From assembly GCF_900163865.1 (NCBI RefSeq), contig NZ_FUKU01000030.1, positions 176,587 to 240,586 on the forward strand: a DNA stretch of 64,000 bases, written 5' to 3'. Source of the DNA: Sphingobacterium sp. JB170. GTDB taxonomy: Bacteria; Bacteroidota; Bacteroidia; Sphingobacteriales; Sphingobacteriaceae. The notes beneath the pieces are model-generated. The model did no database searches. It was not told where the DNA came from and saw only the letters and a program-made list of their open reading frames with translations. A program made the position numbers and the translations under genes. Every line of letters starts with the position of its first letter. Position 1 is the first letter of the stretch. Below, one piece after another: positions 52,623-62,268 of this stretch.

Positions 52623-53562
52623 CCTTCTGATAGTCATATTTGCAATTACGACAGTGACTGCAACAAGTTGCTTCAAGATCAAATCAACGGGCGAACAACC
52701 AAGTTCGAATAATACGGAAGAAGGCCGTTTTAATCTGTCAAGTACGGATGATCTATACAAGTTTTTAACCTACTCGGAACGGCGCGTACCGTTGATTAGC
52801 GCACATCGAGGCGGCCCCACGGAAAGCTACCCTGAAAACGCGATTGAAACATTTCAACATATCGCAACAAAAATGCCTGTCATCATCGAGTGCGATATTG
52901 CTTTAACCAGAGATTCAGCATTGGTATTAATGCATGATGAAACACTTGAAAGGACAACCACGGGGAAAGGAAAAGTTAACGAGCACTCACTGGCAGAAAT
53001 TAAAAAACTACACCTTGAGGACAATGACGGCACTCTTACACCATTCCGGGTCCCAACTCTTGAAGAAGCTTTAGACTGGGGGGTAGGGAAAGTGATTTTC
53101 ACGCTCGACGTCAAAAAAAATGTTCCTTATAACTTAGTGATTAATGAAGTGAGAAACGCTGGTGCCGAAGCACACGCAATCATCATCACCTACAGTACCG
53201 GGCAAGCTGCAATTGTACACAACTTAGCTCCTGAACTTATGATTTCCGCCTCAATAAAAACCGTGGAAGACTTGGTTCGTTTAAGTGATCGCAAAATCCC
53301 TGACACGCGCATCGTAGCGTTTATCGGTACACGTAAACCTAATAAAAAATTGACATCCTTTCTGCATGAACATGGCATCCTTTGTATATTGGGAACAATT
53401 GGAAACTTAGACCGCTTAGCGACGCATAGAGGAGATCAAGTCTACGCCGATTATCTAGAAAGTGGAGCCGATATACTTAGCACCAATCGCCCTATACAAG
53501 CGGCGAAAGTACTAAATTATTATATCGGAAAACGAAATCTTTCCTCCCCGTATATCAATTAA
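52606..53562 (+). CDS. Glycerophosphodiester phosphodiesterase lipoprotein
   Basis: A 318-residue exported lipoprotein (TATSC, lipid Cys22). The GDPD TIM barrel starts at ISAHRGGPTESYPENAIETF with catalytic His67-Arg68, the metal ligands E95 and D97 in IECDIAL, and His110 in LMHDETLERTTTGKG. The enzyme releases glycerol-3-phosphate from deacylated phospholipids, probably in the periplasm. VKKNVPYNLV and later strands complete the barrel. It is the last gene of the DUF1599-MauE-aroK operon; there is no obvious metabolic link to aroK. No terminator is evident in the following 230 bp. Confidence 0.93.
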   Translation: MKRTFSLLIVIFAITTVTATSCFKIKSTGEQPSSNNTEEGRFNLSSTDDLYKFLTYSERRVPLISAHRGGPTESYPENAIETFQHIATKMPVIIECDIALTRDSALVLMHDETLERTTTGKGKVNEHSLAEIKKLHLEDNDGTLTPFRVPTLEEALDWGVGKVIFTLDVKKNVPYNLVINEVRNAGAEAHAIIITYSTGQAAIVHNLAPELMISASIKTVEDLVRLSDRKIPDTRIVAFIGTRKPNKKLTSFLHEHGILCILGTIGNLDRLATHRGDQVYADYLESGADILSTNRPIQAAKVLNYYIGKRNLSSPYIN

Positions 53563-53797
53563 CTCTTCAGCAATACAGGTAAATACTTTCCTCGCAAATA
53601 CCGAAGTCCCGACGTGGGTTTCACCTCATGACAAATAGTTTCGACTTTACCATATTATTCTACGTACGCATATTCAAGATGTATAATAAAATTATACGCC
53701 TTTCATATTTTTAGTAGCTAAAGAGCCACAAATATAGCTCGTAAATCAAACTTTTTTCAAACGTTGTTGTTCTTTCTATAATCAATAAAGAAAAATC

Positions 53798-54376
53798 ATG
53801 AAGAAATTTACAATTTTATTAGCACTAATTTTAGGCTATACCTTCAGTAGTCAGGCACAACGTATCGAAACTACACCCCAAACCTCTGCAAATGTCGGTT
53901 TAGAACCTATTAAAAGGGGAAATTGGATGATTGGTGGATCGTTGGGTAATATTGGCTACAGTTTTGAAGGAGAAGCTTTTAACATCCAAATACAACCTCG
54001 GGCGGGATATTTCGTTAGTGACGGGCTAGCAATTGGCGCTCAAGCTAATTTAGGGTTCACCGCTGTAAAAGACATGGACAACGAATGGGGATATGGGATT
54101 GCACCATTTGTACGGTACTATTTCCCTGGCGGAGCAACTCAATCAAGTAGGTTTTTTACGCAAGGAGACATCGGTATCGCGGGTAGTTCTGCAGGAAATG
54201 ATGTATCCTTAGCAATCGGTGCAAATGTTGGTTACGCACATTTCATTACGCAATCAGTAGCATTAGAAGCAACACTCGGATATAACTACACGAAAGCAAA
54301 TGTGAACCTTGGGGACAAAGCGACAGGGTTGGGTGTGGGACTGGGGTTCCAAATTTATCTACCTGGAAACCGCTAA
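53798..54376 (+). CDS. Outer membrane beta-barrel protein
   Basis: A 192-residue protein. The signal peptide (MKKFTILLALILGYTFSSQAQ) is followed by strands such as GNWMIGGSLGNIGYSFEGEA, YFVSDGLAIGAQANLGF, GIAPFVRYYFPGG and a final LGVGLGFQIYL, forming a small eight-stranded-type barrel like OmpA/OmpW-related proteins of Bacteroidota. Function unknown. It has its own terminator and a 235-bp upstream gap in which I see no textbook promoter. Confidence 0.82.
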   Translation: MKKFTILLALILGYTFSSQAQRIETTPQTSANVGLEPIKRGNWMIGGSLGNIGYSFEGEAFNIQIQPRAGYFVSDGLAIGAQANLGFTAVKDMDNEWGYGIAPFVRYYFPGGATQSSRFFTQGDIGIAGSSAGNDVSLAIGANVGYAHFITQSVALEATLGYNYTKANVNLGDKATGLGVGLGFQIYLPGNR

Positions 54377-54401
54377 GAAAGCTTAATTACACTATAGTTG
54401 C

Positions 54402-54442
54402 AAACAGAGCGCCGTCCGCGAGGGACGAAGCTCTGTTTCTTT
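54402..54442 (+). terminator. Terminator after the outer membrane barrel gene
   Basis: aaacagagc (54402-54410) pairs with gctctgttt (54430-54438), with an inner cgtcc-gcga-gggacg hairpin; cttttg follows. Confidence 0.85.
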
Positions 54443-54469
54443 TGTGTAGTAACTCGATCTGTGCTCCCA

Positions 54470-55960
54470 CTATTCTTTCATGGATCCAGTTTCCGATAAG
54501 CGCAAGTGCCAGCTAAAAGCCTCTTCCAATAGGTGTGGCGTATGCCCCCCTCTTTGGCATGCCCGATCAAAATAAGATTGCAATTCCTTTTTGTAATTTG
54601 GGTGCACACAATTTTCAATGATCTTTTGAGCCCGCTCTCTAGGCGCAAGTCCCCGTAAATCAGCCAGCCCAATGTCGGTAACTAAAATATCAACGTCGTG
54701 TTCGGTGTGGTCTACATGGGAAACCATCGGCAAAACATGTGAAATTCTATTCTCCTTAGATGCCGCTTGGGTAACAAAAACGCTGAGGTAAGCATTTCGT
54801 GCGAAATCGCCCGAGCCGCCAATACCATTCATAATTTTTGACCCGCCGATATGCGTTGAATTTACATTACCATAAATATCAAACTCGATAGCTGTGTTGA
54901 TCGCGATCACGCCAAGCCTACGAATTAAACCCGGGGTATTAGATATGTTCTGCGGGCGTAGTACCATTTTTTCTCGGTATTTCTGAAGATTATTAATCAC
55001 ACGGTTGTAACATTCTTCAGATACTGTGATCGATGAAGCCGACGCAAAGGAAAGTTTGCCCGAATCGATTAAATCAAACGTACTATCCTGTAGGACCTCC
55101 GAAAACATTGTCAGGTCATAAAAATTACTATTCTTGAACCCAGTCAACACCGCATTTGCAACCTTTCCGATCCCAGCCTGTATGGGTAAAAGTCGATCGG
55201 TCAAATGACCCAATTGCACCTCATTTTCAAAAAAATCTAATATATGTTTCGCGATCGAAACGGTCTTCTCGTCTGGACTAGCAATATCTGCCGGACTATC
55301 TACTTTATCCGTGAAAACAATACCTACAATCTTCTCCGGGTCAATGGGAATTGTTTTACGGCCAATCTTATTCCACGGTGCTACAATCGGAATGACATTT
55401 CTATGCGGGTAGTCCTCTGCCTTATAAATATCATGAATCCCATAAATATCCATTGGTACGGCTGTATTAATCTCGAGAAGCACCTTAGTTGCCAGCTCAG
55501 CAAATGTAGCCGAATTCCCAACAGAAGTCGTCGGAACCAAGCTTCCGTCTCTATCAATAAATGCAACTTCTAGTACTGCAATATCAACTGGTGGCAAGTT
55601 CCTATTGTGCAATAGCTCTGCTGCTTCGCTAAGATGTTGATCAATAAATAATACCTCGCCTTGATTAATTTTGTCACGTAGTATTCGATCAACCTGAAAT
55701 GGCATTCTCTTTAGTAACGCGCCGGCCTCGGCAAGTTTGCCATCGGTACCATGACCTAATGAAGCCCCTGTCATCAAGGTGATTTTGATATCTTCAGTCT
55801 TCGCTCTATCGGCCAACGCGGGTAAAATAACTTTACTGTCGCCTGCTTTTGTGAAACCACTTGAACCAACGACCATATTCGTTTCAAAGAATTGAACGGC
55901 CTGTTCGACGGTCATGACGCGATCTTTTAGTTTTTCAAATAGTATTCTTTCTTCAGTCAT
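54470..55960 (-). CDS. Acetyl-CoA hydrolase / succinate:acetate CoA-transferase family
   Basis: A 496-residue class I CoA-transferase-fold enzyme. VGSSGFTKAGDSKVILPALA near the N-terminus and TLMTGASLGHGTDG bind CoA. The catalytic Glu region is AVLEVAFIDRDGSLVPTTSV. GIGGSGDFARNAYLSVFVTQ and LGLAPRERA-like (DLRGLAPRERAQKII) complete the family pattern. It swaps CoA between acetyl-CoA and succinate or acetate; orthologues are annotated either succinate CoA transferase or acetyl-CoA hydrolase, and the residues visible here fit the transferase. Monocistronic, convergent with the barrel gene. Confidence 0.92.
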   Translation of the reverse strand: MTEERILFEKLKDRVMTVEQAVQFFETNMVVGSSGFTKAGDSKVILPALADRAKTEDIKITLMTGASLGHGTDGKLAEAGALLKRMPFQVDRILRDKINQGEVLFIDQHLSEAAELLHNRNLPPVDIAVLEVAFIDRDGSLVPTTSVGNSATFAELATKVLLEINTAVPMDIYGIHDIYKAEDYPHRNVIPIVAPWNKIGRKTIPIDPEKIVGIVFTDKVDSPADIASPDEKTVSIAKHILDFFENEVQLGHLTDRLLPIQAGIGKVANAVLTGFKNSNFYDLTMFSEVLQDSTFDLIDSGKLSFASASSITVSEECYNRVINNLQKYREKMVLRPQNISNTPGLIRRLGVIAINTAIEFDIYGNVNSTHIGGSKIMNGIGGSGDFARNAYLSVFVTQAASKENRISHVLPMVSHVDHTEHDVDILVTDIGLADLRGLAPRERAQKIIENCVHPNYKKELQSYFDRACQRGGHTPHLLEEAFSWHLRLSETGSMKE

Positions 55961-56287
55961 AGTAACTTACAATAACACCCTGTACCTTTCGAGGATATCT
56001 ACAACAATATTAAGCATATTTTAAACATGTAATTTATTAAATTTTGCCATATTATTATTAAACTATACAACAAAACTACAAAAGACTGATATATAAATAT
56101 ATACAACTAACTTCAACAAATAATCTAAATGATAAAAACCTGCAAATCAACGAGTTAATAAAGAAAATAAGAAGTCAGCACTTACTTTTGAGTTTCAAAA
56201 AAGAGGGTTATCACGTAAGTATACACTCACTTTTTTGCTAATTCCATTTAAAAACAGGAAATTTACGCGGCGAATTAGGATAAAACT
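55961..56287 (+). other. AT-rich intergenic region between the CoA-transferase and araC-type genes
   Basis: About 330 bp, very AT-rich, no gene. TACTTTTG (56183-56190) fits the -7 consensus for the AraC gene, and cacttactttt / cactcactttt form a short imperfect direct repeat (56179 and 56225) that could be regulator half-sites. Confidence 0.45.
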
Positions 56288-57103
56288 ATGGATAGCAAAA
56301 TGTATATCGACAAATATTACATGACCGAAGTCGATTCGTTCGATGATAGCATATATTGCCACCACGCAATGATGAGAGAAAAAATAATAACCGACCATAA
56401 ACATGACAAAGGTCAGTTCTTATACACGGAAGGCGGTGTTGTTTTTCTTAAAACCGAACAGAAATCCTATTTCTTACCTGCCCGGCATTACATATGGATA
56501 CCCGCGGGAATTGTCCATAGCATCCATCCAAGCAGTCCACAGGTGATTATGCGAAATCTATATTTCCCGAGATTTGAAACGGACCCAATATTCTTCGATA
56601 AAGTACACATTTACCCGGTCAACGATTTTCTTATTGAATTTATCATGTTCACAAACCGTTGGAATGGAAATATATTCCCTACCGAAGAACCAAAGTTTTC
56701 AATAGCCAAAACATTTAAACTAATCTTACCAGAGGTATCTAAAACAGAACTTCCCTTAGCCCTTCCGTATCCCAAGCACGAAAAATTGAATGAAATTGTC
56801 GCCTATTTGGAGGAGCGAATTGATGATAACGTCGGTTTTAAAAACTTAGCTAACCAGTTTGACTTAAGTGAACGTACATTAGCCAGATTGTTTCAACGGG
56901 AACTCAATATGTCGTTTATACAATACTATACCATATTACGTATGCTTACCGCACTCAAACTTCTCTTGGACGAAAAATTAAGCGTAAATGAAGTCGCTAC
57001 GCGCGTCGGATACAGCAGCTTACCAACTTTTAGCAATACCTTTAATAAAATTATTGGGGTAAGACCCAGCGAATATATAAAAAACAAAAATTTATTATTT
57101 TAA
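56288..57103 (+). CDS. AraC-family transcriptional regulator
   Basis: A 271-residue regulator. The N-terminal cupin-like domain (HDKGQFLYTEGGVVFLKTEQ, ARHYIWIPAGIVHSIHPSSP) senses a small ligand. The C-terminal double HTH (residues ~165-266) has FKNLANQFDLSERTLARLFQ and EVATRVGYSSLPTFSNTFNK, then GVRPSEYIKN. H-D-K and W-I-P-x-G-x-x-H are the usual AraC cupin signatures. It lies 16 nt upstream of a DUF1080 lipoprotein gene and probably controls it, and possibly itself. Confidence 0.93.
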   Translation: MDSKMYIDKYYMTEVDSFDDSIYCHHAMMREKIITDHKHDKGQFLYTEGGVVFLKTEQKSYFLPARHYIWIPAGIVHSIHPSSPQVIMRNLYFPRFETDPIFFDKVHIYPVNDFLIEFIMFTNRWNGNIFPTEEPKFSIAKTFKLILPEVSKTELPLALPYPKHEKLNEIVAYLEERIDDNVGFKNLANQFDLSERTLARLFQRELNMSFIQYYTILRMLTALKLLLDEKLSVNEVATRVGYSSLPTFSNTFNKIIGVRPSEYIKNKNLLF

Positions 57104-57119
57104 AACTTAAACCTAACAC

Positions 57120-57965
57120 ATGAAGCTAACGTTTTTATCATTGATCGCGGCCACAACACTGTTTACTGCCTGTGCCTTGCAACGGACCGATACCGCAATG
57201 AATAACATTCCAAAGCCTTTACAACTATTCAATGGGAAGGACATAAAGGATTGGACACCTAAAATTCGATTACACGAACCAGGCGACAATTATGCAAATA
57301 CCTTCCGAGTAGAAGATGGGCTACTAAAGGTGCGCTACGATGGCTATGACGATTTCAATCAGCAATATGGTCACCTAGCATTTAATACGCCGTACAGCTA
57401 TTACGTTTTACGTTTAGAATACCGCTTCGTAGATGAACAAACCAAGGGCGGAGAAGGCTGGGCATGGCGCAACAGTGGAGCTATGTTACATGGACAGGAC
57501 CCAAACACGATGTTAAAAGATCAAGATTTCCCAATCTCTATCGAAGGACAGTTGTTAGGTGGAAATGGCACGGACGAACGTACGACATCGAATTTATGCA
57601 CCCCGGGAACGAACGTCGTGATCGCCGACAAACTCTTCACACCACACTGTCAGAGTTCAACTTCAAAAACATATCATGGAGATGAGTGGGTTACGGCTGA
57701 GTTCATTGTATTGGGGGATTCCGTGATCAAACACATCCTCGACGATCAAGTCGTATTAGAATATAACAAACCTCAAATTGGCGGAGACAACGTTAATAAT
57801 TTCGATCCAAAACAGAAAGAAGACGGTAAATCTCTTGATGGAGGGTTTATATATCTTCAAAGTGAAAGTCACCCCGTTGATTTTCGGAAGGTTGAACTCT
57901 ACGATCTGGCCCCTTACAAAAATGACAAACAAAAGCTAGACGAAGCGATTAATAAAATTCTATAA
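57120..57965 (+). CDS. DUF1080 (3-keto-disaccharide hydrolase-type) lipoprotein
   Basis: A 281-residue lipoprotein (LFTAC, Cys18). The DUF1080 jellyroll starts PLQLFNGKDIKDWTPKI and contains EYRFVDEQTKGGEGWAWRNS, GAMLHGQDP, ISIEGQLLGGNGTDERTT and a C-terminal GGFIYLQSESHPVDFRKVEL. Members of this concanavalin-like domain include hydrolases of 3-keto-disaccharides acting after sugar oxidation. No glucoside 3-dehydrogenase is adjacent, so the pathway is not shown here. It is co-transcribed with the AraC regulator. Confidence 0.9.
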   Translation: MKLTFLSLIAATTLFTACALQRTDTAMNNIPKPLQLFNGKDIKDWTPKIRLHEPGDNYANTFRVEDGLLKVRYDGYDDFNQQYGHLAFNTPYSYYVLRLEYRFVDEQTKGGEGWAWRNSGAMLHGQDPNTMLKDQDFPISIEGQLLGGNGTDERTTSNLCTPGTNVVIADKLFTPHCQSSTSKTYHGDEWVTAEFIVLGDSVIKHILDDQVVLEYNKPQIGGDNVNNFDPKQKEDGKSLDGGFIYLQSESHPVDFRKVELYDLAPYKNDKQKLDEAINKIL

Positions 57966-57973
57966 TACGTATC

Positions 57974-58002
57974 AAAGCCGAATGCATCACACATTCGGCT
58001 TT
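57974..58002 (+). terminator. Terminator after the DUF1080 gene
   Basis: aaagccgaatg / cattcggcttt, 11 bp, 7-nt loop, then tgttt. Confidence 0.85.
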
Positions 58003-58014
58003 GTTTATAACACG

Positions 58015-58040
58015 AAAAGGGATGAAATTTAATTCATCCC
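58015..58040 (-). terminator. Terminator after rpsT
   Basis: gggatgaa (58019-58026) and ttcatccc (58033-58040); on the - strand TTTT follows the stem. Confidence 0.75.
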
Positions 58041-58066
58041 AATATAAGTTCTAATGAGAAAAAAGC

Positions 58067-58321
58067 TTACGCTAACTTATTAACGAATTTTGTCAACTTT
58101 GCTTTGTTGTTAGACGCTTTTCTCTTGTGGATCACGTTCTTTTTAGCTAAGCGATCGAGCATTGATACCACTTTAGGTAATAAAGCATTTGCCTCATCAA
58201 CACTCGTAGTGGTACGTAACTTCTTGATTGCATTACGGGTAGTTTTTGCTTGGTAACGATTTCTTAAACGTTTCGCTGCGTTTGCTCTGATTCTCTTAAT
58301 CGCTGATTTATGATTTGCCAT
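58067..58321 (-). CDS. rpsT: 30S ribosomal protein S20
   Basis: An 84-residue helical 16S rRNA-binding protein. [20 protein letters not shown] and the Lys-rich C-terminus ([20 protein letters not shown]) are standard bS20. It has a complete promoter and a terminator of its own. Confidence 0.97.
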   Translation of the reverse strand: MANHKSAIKRIRANAAKRLRNRYQAKTTRNAIKKLRTTTSVDEANALLPKVVSMLDRLAKKNVIHKRKASNNKAKLTKFVNKLA

Positions 58322-58366
58322 TTCTTCTTAGCTATTTTTTTATATTCTTATGTCAATTTCGGAATG

Positions 58367-58397
58367 CAAAAATAAGATGTTATTTTCATTATTCAAA
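58367..58397 (-). promoter_or_regulatory. Promoter of rpsT
   Basis: Read on the - strand: TTTG (58397-58394), 19-nt spacer, TATTTTTG (58374-58367), giving a leader of about 40 nt. Confidence 0.85.
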
Positions 58398-58399
58398 AT

Positions 58400-58716
58400 C
58401 TATTTTGAATTTACTTCATAAGTTTATTTTTTTTAGTCAAAAAACCAACAAAACACGCCTTACTTCATCTCTTAATGTTCGAAAGAATATTTGCATCCCT
58501 AAACACAAAGATACGACATTTTTCGACCGTAACCAACACAACATTCATGAATTATAGAGCATCCCTGTTCTTTTCAACTTTCCATATAGTCGAATTTCTC
58601 CTGCATTGCATTCCAAAGGCTAGAAATCTTAAATATCTGGGTATTACTCAACTCCACAAATGCAGTGCGCTACATAAAGAAAGGAGGCGTCAACGAACAT
58701 ATCCAATTATTATGGT
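58400..58716 (+). other. Gene-free region between rpsT and the SpoU methyltransferase
   Basis: About 320 bp beyond the rpsT promoter. The short frames in it show no family features and mixed composition. Apart from the two promoters I see nothing. Confidence 0.45.
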
Positions 58717-58724
58717 TATTTTTG
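58717..58724 (+). promoter_or_regulatory. -7 box of the SpoU methyltransferase gene
   Basis: TATTTTTG, 21 nt before the first ATG; no -33 partner seen. Confidence 0.5.
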
Positions 58725-58745
58725 TGCCTCTAAATATAATTTTAC

Positions 58746-59279
58746 ATGCAAAAGTTGTCAATGGAACAATTAAATCGGCCTGATGTTGATTCCTTTAAAA
58801 ATCAAGATAAAACCCCTATAGTTATCCTTTTAGATAATGTGCGTAGTATGCATAACGTAGGTTCTGCGTTTCGAACGGCAGACGGTTTTGCGGTCCAAAA
58901 AATCATCTTGTGTGGTATCACAGGTACTCCCCCACATCGAGAAATCGAAAAAACGGCCCTAGGTGCAACGGACTCGGTAGATTGGGAATATCAAAAAAGT
59001 GCCGAAGAGGCAGTCGTCCAATTAAAAAATGAAGGATATAAAATAATAGCAATTGAACAAGCTACCGGTAGTAAAGCCCTACAAGATGTCTCACCAAAAA
59101 ATCAAGAAAAATATGCATTTATTTTTGGCAATGAAGTACATGGGGTATCCGATGAAATAATGACTGAAATTGATGCCTGTATTGAAATTCCACAATTCGG
59201 AACGAAACATTCTTTAAATGTTTCTGTGACGATAGGCATCGTTTTGTGGCATTTCGTGCAAAAGTTGAAGCTTTTCTAA
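58746..59279 (+). CDS. SpoU/TrmH-family RNA 2'-O-methyltransferase
   Basis: A 177-residue SPOUT methylase with its three motifs: motif 1 [19 protein letters not shown] (N...GS.FR), motif 2 [17 protein letters not shown] and motif 3 [20 protein letters not shown], which build the trefoil knot binding SAM. It lacks the extra RNA-binding domain of TrmH/RlmB long forms and is close in size to short TrmH-like tRNA methylases. The precise RNA target is unknown. The ATG at 58746 is used; one five codons later (58761) is equally possible. sucD follows 80 nt downstream with its own -7 box. Confidence 0.9.
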   Translation: MQKLSMEQLNRPDVDSFKNQDKTPIVILLDNVRSMHNVGSAFRTADGFAVQKIILCGITGTPPHREIEKTALGATDSVDWEYQKSAEEAVVQLKNEGYKIIAIEQATGSKALQDVSPKNQEKYAFIFGNEVHGVSDEIMTEIDACIEIPQFGTKHSLNVSVTIGIVLWHFVQKLKLF

Positions 59280-59330
59280 AAAAATGGCTTAATAGCGTCA
59301 GCTTAATTTCTAGAAGTCGTTGCAAAATAG

Positions 59331-59338
59331 TAGATTTG
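59331..59338 (+). promoter_or_regulatory. -7 box of sucD
   Basis: TAGATTTG, 21 nt before the ATG; the -33 position has only TTTC. Confidence 0.45.
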
Positions 59339-59359
59339 CTTTGCAAAAAAACAGAAAAA

Positions 59360-60232
59360 ATGAGTGTATTAGTAAATAAAGATTCTAAGGTAATCGTACA
59401 AGGTTTTACCGGAAATGAAGGTACTTATCACGCCTCTCAGATGCTTGAGTACGGCACAAATTTAGTTGGTGGAGTTACCCCAGGTAAAGGTGGTCAAACG
59501 CACTTAGATCGTCCGGTATTTAATACTGTCCAAGACGCAGTAGAAGCAACCGGCGCAAATGTCTCAATTATTTTCGTTCCGCCTGCATTTGCCGCTGATG
59601 CGATCATGGAAGCTGCTCAAGCGGGTATCGGTGTTATTGTATGTATCACAGAGGGGATCCCTACGAAAGATATGATTCAAGTGAAATCATACTTGAGCGA
59701 TAAGGACTCGCGTCTAATTGGACCAAACTGTCCGGGTATCATCACCGCTGAGGAAACTAAGATTGGTATCATGCCGGGCTTTATCTTTAAAAAAGGAAAA
59801 GTAGGTGTGGTTTCCAAATCAGGAACATTAACTTATGAAGCCGTTGACCAAACAGTTAAAGCTGGTTTAGGTATCACAACTGCAATTGGTATTGGAGGCG
59901 ACCCTATCATCGGGACTACTACAAAAGAAGCTGTTGAATTATTAATGAACGATCCTGAAACTGAGGGTATCATTATGATCGGAGAGATCGGCGGCGGCAT
60001 GGAAGCCGAAGCTGCTAACTGGATTAAAGAATTCGGAACAAAACCTGTCGTTGGATTCATTGCTGGACAAACAGCGCCTCCAGGACGTCGTATGGGCCAC
60101 GCTGGTGCGATCGTTGGGGGAGCAGACGATACTGCGGCCGCTAAGATGAAAATCATGCGCGAGTGTGGTATTCGTGTTGTAGAATCTCCTGCAGAAATTG
60201 GTGTTGCTATCGCCGAAGAATTAGCGAAGTAA
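59360..60232 (+). CDS. sucD: Succinyl-CoA synthetase alpha subunit
   Basis: A 290-residue TCA-cycle ligase subunit. The N-terminal CoA-binding domain has [20 protein letters not shown] and [20 protein letters not shown]. The active-site phosphohistidine is His247 in [13 protein letters not shown], and [19 protein letters not shown] is conserved. The beta subunit gene sucC is not next to it, which is common in Bacteroidota. The ATG at 59360 ([15 protein letters not shown]) fits the family; the open frame back to 59246 only overlaps the methyltransferase gene. Confidence 0.96.
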   Translation: MSVLVNKDSKVIVQGFTGNEGTYHASQMLEYGTNLVGGVTPGKGGQTHLDRPVFNTVQDAVEATGANVSIIFVPPAFAADAIMEAAQAGIGVIVCITEGIPTKDMIQVKSYLSDKDSRLIGPNCPGIITAEETKIGIMPGFIFKKGKVGVVSKSGTLTYEAVDQTVKAGLGITTAIGIGGDPIIGTTTKEAVELLMNDPETEGIIMIGEIGGGMEAEAANWIKEFGTKPVVGFIAGQTAPPGRRMGHAGAIVGGADDTAAAKMKIMRECGIRVVESPAEIGVAIAEELAK

Positions 60233-60252
60233 TTTCCATACACATATTTATA

Positions 60253-60289
60253 ACAAAGGCTATCCGAACGGGTAGCCTTTGTTTTTTTT
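60253..60289 (+). terminator. Intrinsic terminator after sucD
   Basis: acaaaggctatcc / gggtagcctttgt (13 bp, one U-G), loop gaac, then a T-run. Confidence 0.93.
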
Positions 60290-60368
60290 GAGGTGTTCAA
60301 TGATAATGATGTGATCATGTGCAACATTTTGAGAATTTTTGTTAAATTCAGAAAAAATTACCCTACCA

Positions 60369-62231
60369 ATGAAAAAGCATTTCTTATTAGTCGTTTGGAT
60401 CATCTTAAGCCTGTCGATTTACGCACAAACAATCGATGAGACCTATATAAAACAAAATTTTAATAAGATCGAACGTTATATACCTATGCGCGACGGTACG
60501 CGATTATTTACGAGTATCTATATTCCTAAATCTGAAAATGAAAAGTACCCAATATTACTAAACCGTACACCTTATACCGTCGCCCCGTATGGTGAAGATA
60601 AATTCAAACCGTCTCTGGGGAACTTTCCCGACATGGCCAAAGCAGGGTATATATTCGTTTACCAAGACGTCCGAGGTAAGTGGATGAGTGAAGGCGTTTT
60701 TGAAAATATCCGTCCGACAAAAACAAATAAGCACCAAATCGACGAAAGCACCGACACTTATGACACGATTGATTGGCTCGTAAAAAATGTTAAAAATAAC
60801 AATGGCAAAGTTGGTATGTATGGAATATCATATCCGGGGTTTTACTCAACAGCTAGTCTAATTGACTCACATCCAGCATTAAAAGCTGTGTCTCCACAAG
60901 CTCCTGTAACAGACTGGTTCATTGGCGACGATTTTCGGCATGGTGGCGCACTGTTTTTAATGGATGCATTTCGCTTTATGTATACGTTCGATGCGCGACG
61001 ACCAAAACCTATTACGAACACCGATCCCTCGTTGCCGGAGGGATTTTCTTTGACCGGAGCTGATTACTACAAATTTTTCAATGACAATCGGAATATCCGA
61101 AAACTCAAAAAAACACACCTTAGCCATACGGTAAAGTTCTGGGACGATCTGGAAAAACATAATACGAGGGATAGCTTCTGGATCAGTCGTACAATTACTG
61201 AACACCTCGGCGAAATAAAACCGGCCGTGATGATCGTTGGTGGTTTTTTTGATGCCGAAGATGCATATGGAACGTTTGAAAGCTACAAGCAAATTGAAAA
61301 AAGTGATCCAAAAGCAAATAATATATTGGTAGTAGGCCCTTGGTTTCACGGCGGCTGGGTACGCTCCGAAGGAGAGTCATTTGGCGATATTAACTTCGAC
61401 AGTAAGACTAGCCTTTACTACCAACGGGAAATCGAACTTCCATTTTTTGAGCATTATTTAAAAGGTAAAGGAACATTCAATCCATCGGAAGCAACGATAT
61501 TTTTTACCGGGGAAAATAACTGGAAAAAGTTAGATCAATGGCCGCCGCGTGAAACCCACAAGCAAAATCTATACTTAACTCCTGAAATGAAATTGAGCGC
61601 TTCAAATTCCCTGGAAAAGGAAGACTATATCGAATACGTGAGCGATCCGAAAAAACCAGTCCCATTCCAAGAAGGGATCATTAGTGAACGGACACGAGAA
61701 TATATGATTGAAGATCAACGCTTCGTATCAAACAGACCAGACGTTCTTGTATTTCAAACCGATGAACTGCACGAAGATCTGACTATCGCGGGGCCAATCG
61801 TAGCCGATCTTCTTGTATCTATGAGCGGCACCGATGCTGATTTCATCGTGAAAATAATTGATGTCTACCCGGATACAAGTGCGGCATCATCGCCCAGAAA
61901 TAAAAAGACGATAATGCCCGGTTATCAAATGCTCGTTCGAGGAGAAATACTGCGCGGAAAATTCAGAGATAGCTTTAGCGAGCCAAAACCATTTAAACCA
62001 GGAGAGAAAACATCCGTAAAAGTCCAACTTCCTGATATCGCGCATACCTTTAAAAAAGGTCACAAACTTATGGTCCAAATTCAACATTCATGGTTCCCAT
62101 TAGTAGCACAAAATCCCAACCGGTTCATGAATGAATTTGAAGCTACCGATGAAGACTATATCAAAAATACACACCGTTTATACTTCGATCCAAACAAACC
62201 AAGTAAATTAATATTCAACGTGATAAACTAA
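60369..62231 (+). CDS. CocE/NonD-family hydrolase (X-Pro dipeptidyl-peptidase type), secreted
   Basis: A 620-residue exported serine hydrolase. A signal peptide (FLLVVWIILSLSIYAQ) is followed by the alpha/beta-hydrolase with PMRDGTRLFTSIYIPK, VYQDVRGKWMSEG, catalytic Ser154 in YGISYPGFYS, an Asp in GGFFDAEDAYG and His in VGPWFHGGW. The C-terminal jellyroll (FVSNRPDVLVFQTDELHEDL, TIAGPIVADL) is the PepX_C domain. Family members cleave X-Pro peptides, acyl esters or glutaryl-type amides; the substrate is not predictable. The start at 60369 precedes the signal peptide. Confidence 0.92.
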   Translation: MKKHFLLVVWIILSLSIYAQTIDETYIKQNFNKIERYIPMRDGTRLFTSIYIPKSENEKYPILLNRTPYTVAPYGEDKFKPSLGNFPDMAKAGYIFVYQDVRGKWMSEGVFENIRPTKTNKHQIDESTDTYDTIDWLVKNVKNNNGKVGMYGISYPGFYSTASLIDSHPALKAVSPQAPVTDWFIGDDFRHGGALFLMDAFRFMYTFDARRPKPITNTDPSLPEGFSLTGADYYKFFNDNRNIRKLKKTHLSHTVKFWDDLEKHNTRDSFWISRTITEHLGEIKPAVMIVGGFFDAEDAYGTFESYKQIEKSDPKANNILVVGPWFHGGWVRSEGESFGDINFDSKTSLYYQREIELPFFEHYLKGKGTFNPSEATIFFTGENNWKKLDQWPPRETHKQNLYLTPEMKLSASNSLEKEDYIEYVSDPKKPVPFQEGIISERTREYMIEDQRFVSNRPDVLVFQTDELHEDLTIAGPIVADLLVSMSGTDADFIVKIIDVYPDTSAASSPRNKKTIMPGYQMLVRGEILRGKFRDSFSEPKPFKPGEKTSVKVQLPDIAHTFKKGHKLMVQIQHSWFPLVAQNPNRFMNEFEATDEDYIKNTHRLYFDPNKPSKLIFNVIN

Positions 62232-62268
62232 AAACGTTCCCGTACGCACGCATAGGAAATATTTATGT

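Noticed and set aside
58315..58740. 80- and 102-codon frames between rpsT and the SpoU gene
   Set aside because: They overlap the rpsT promoter or start codon region and have no protein-like conservation features.
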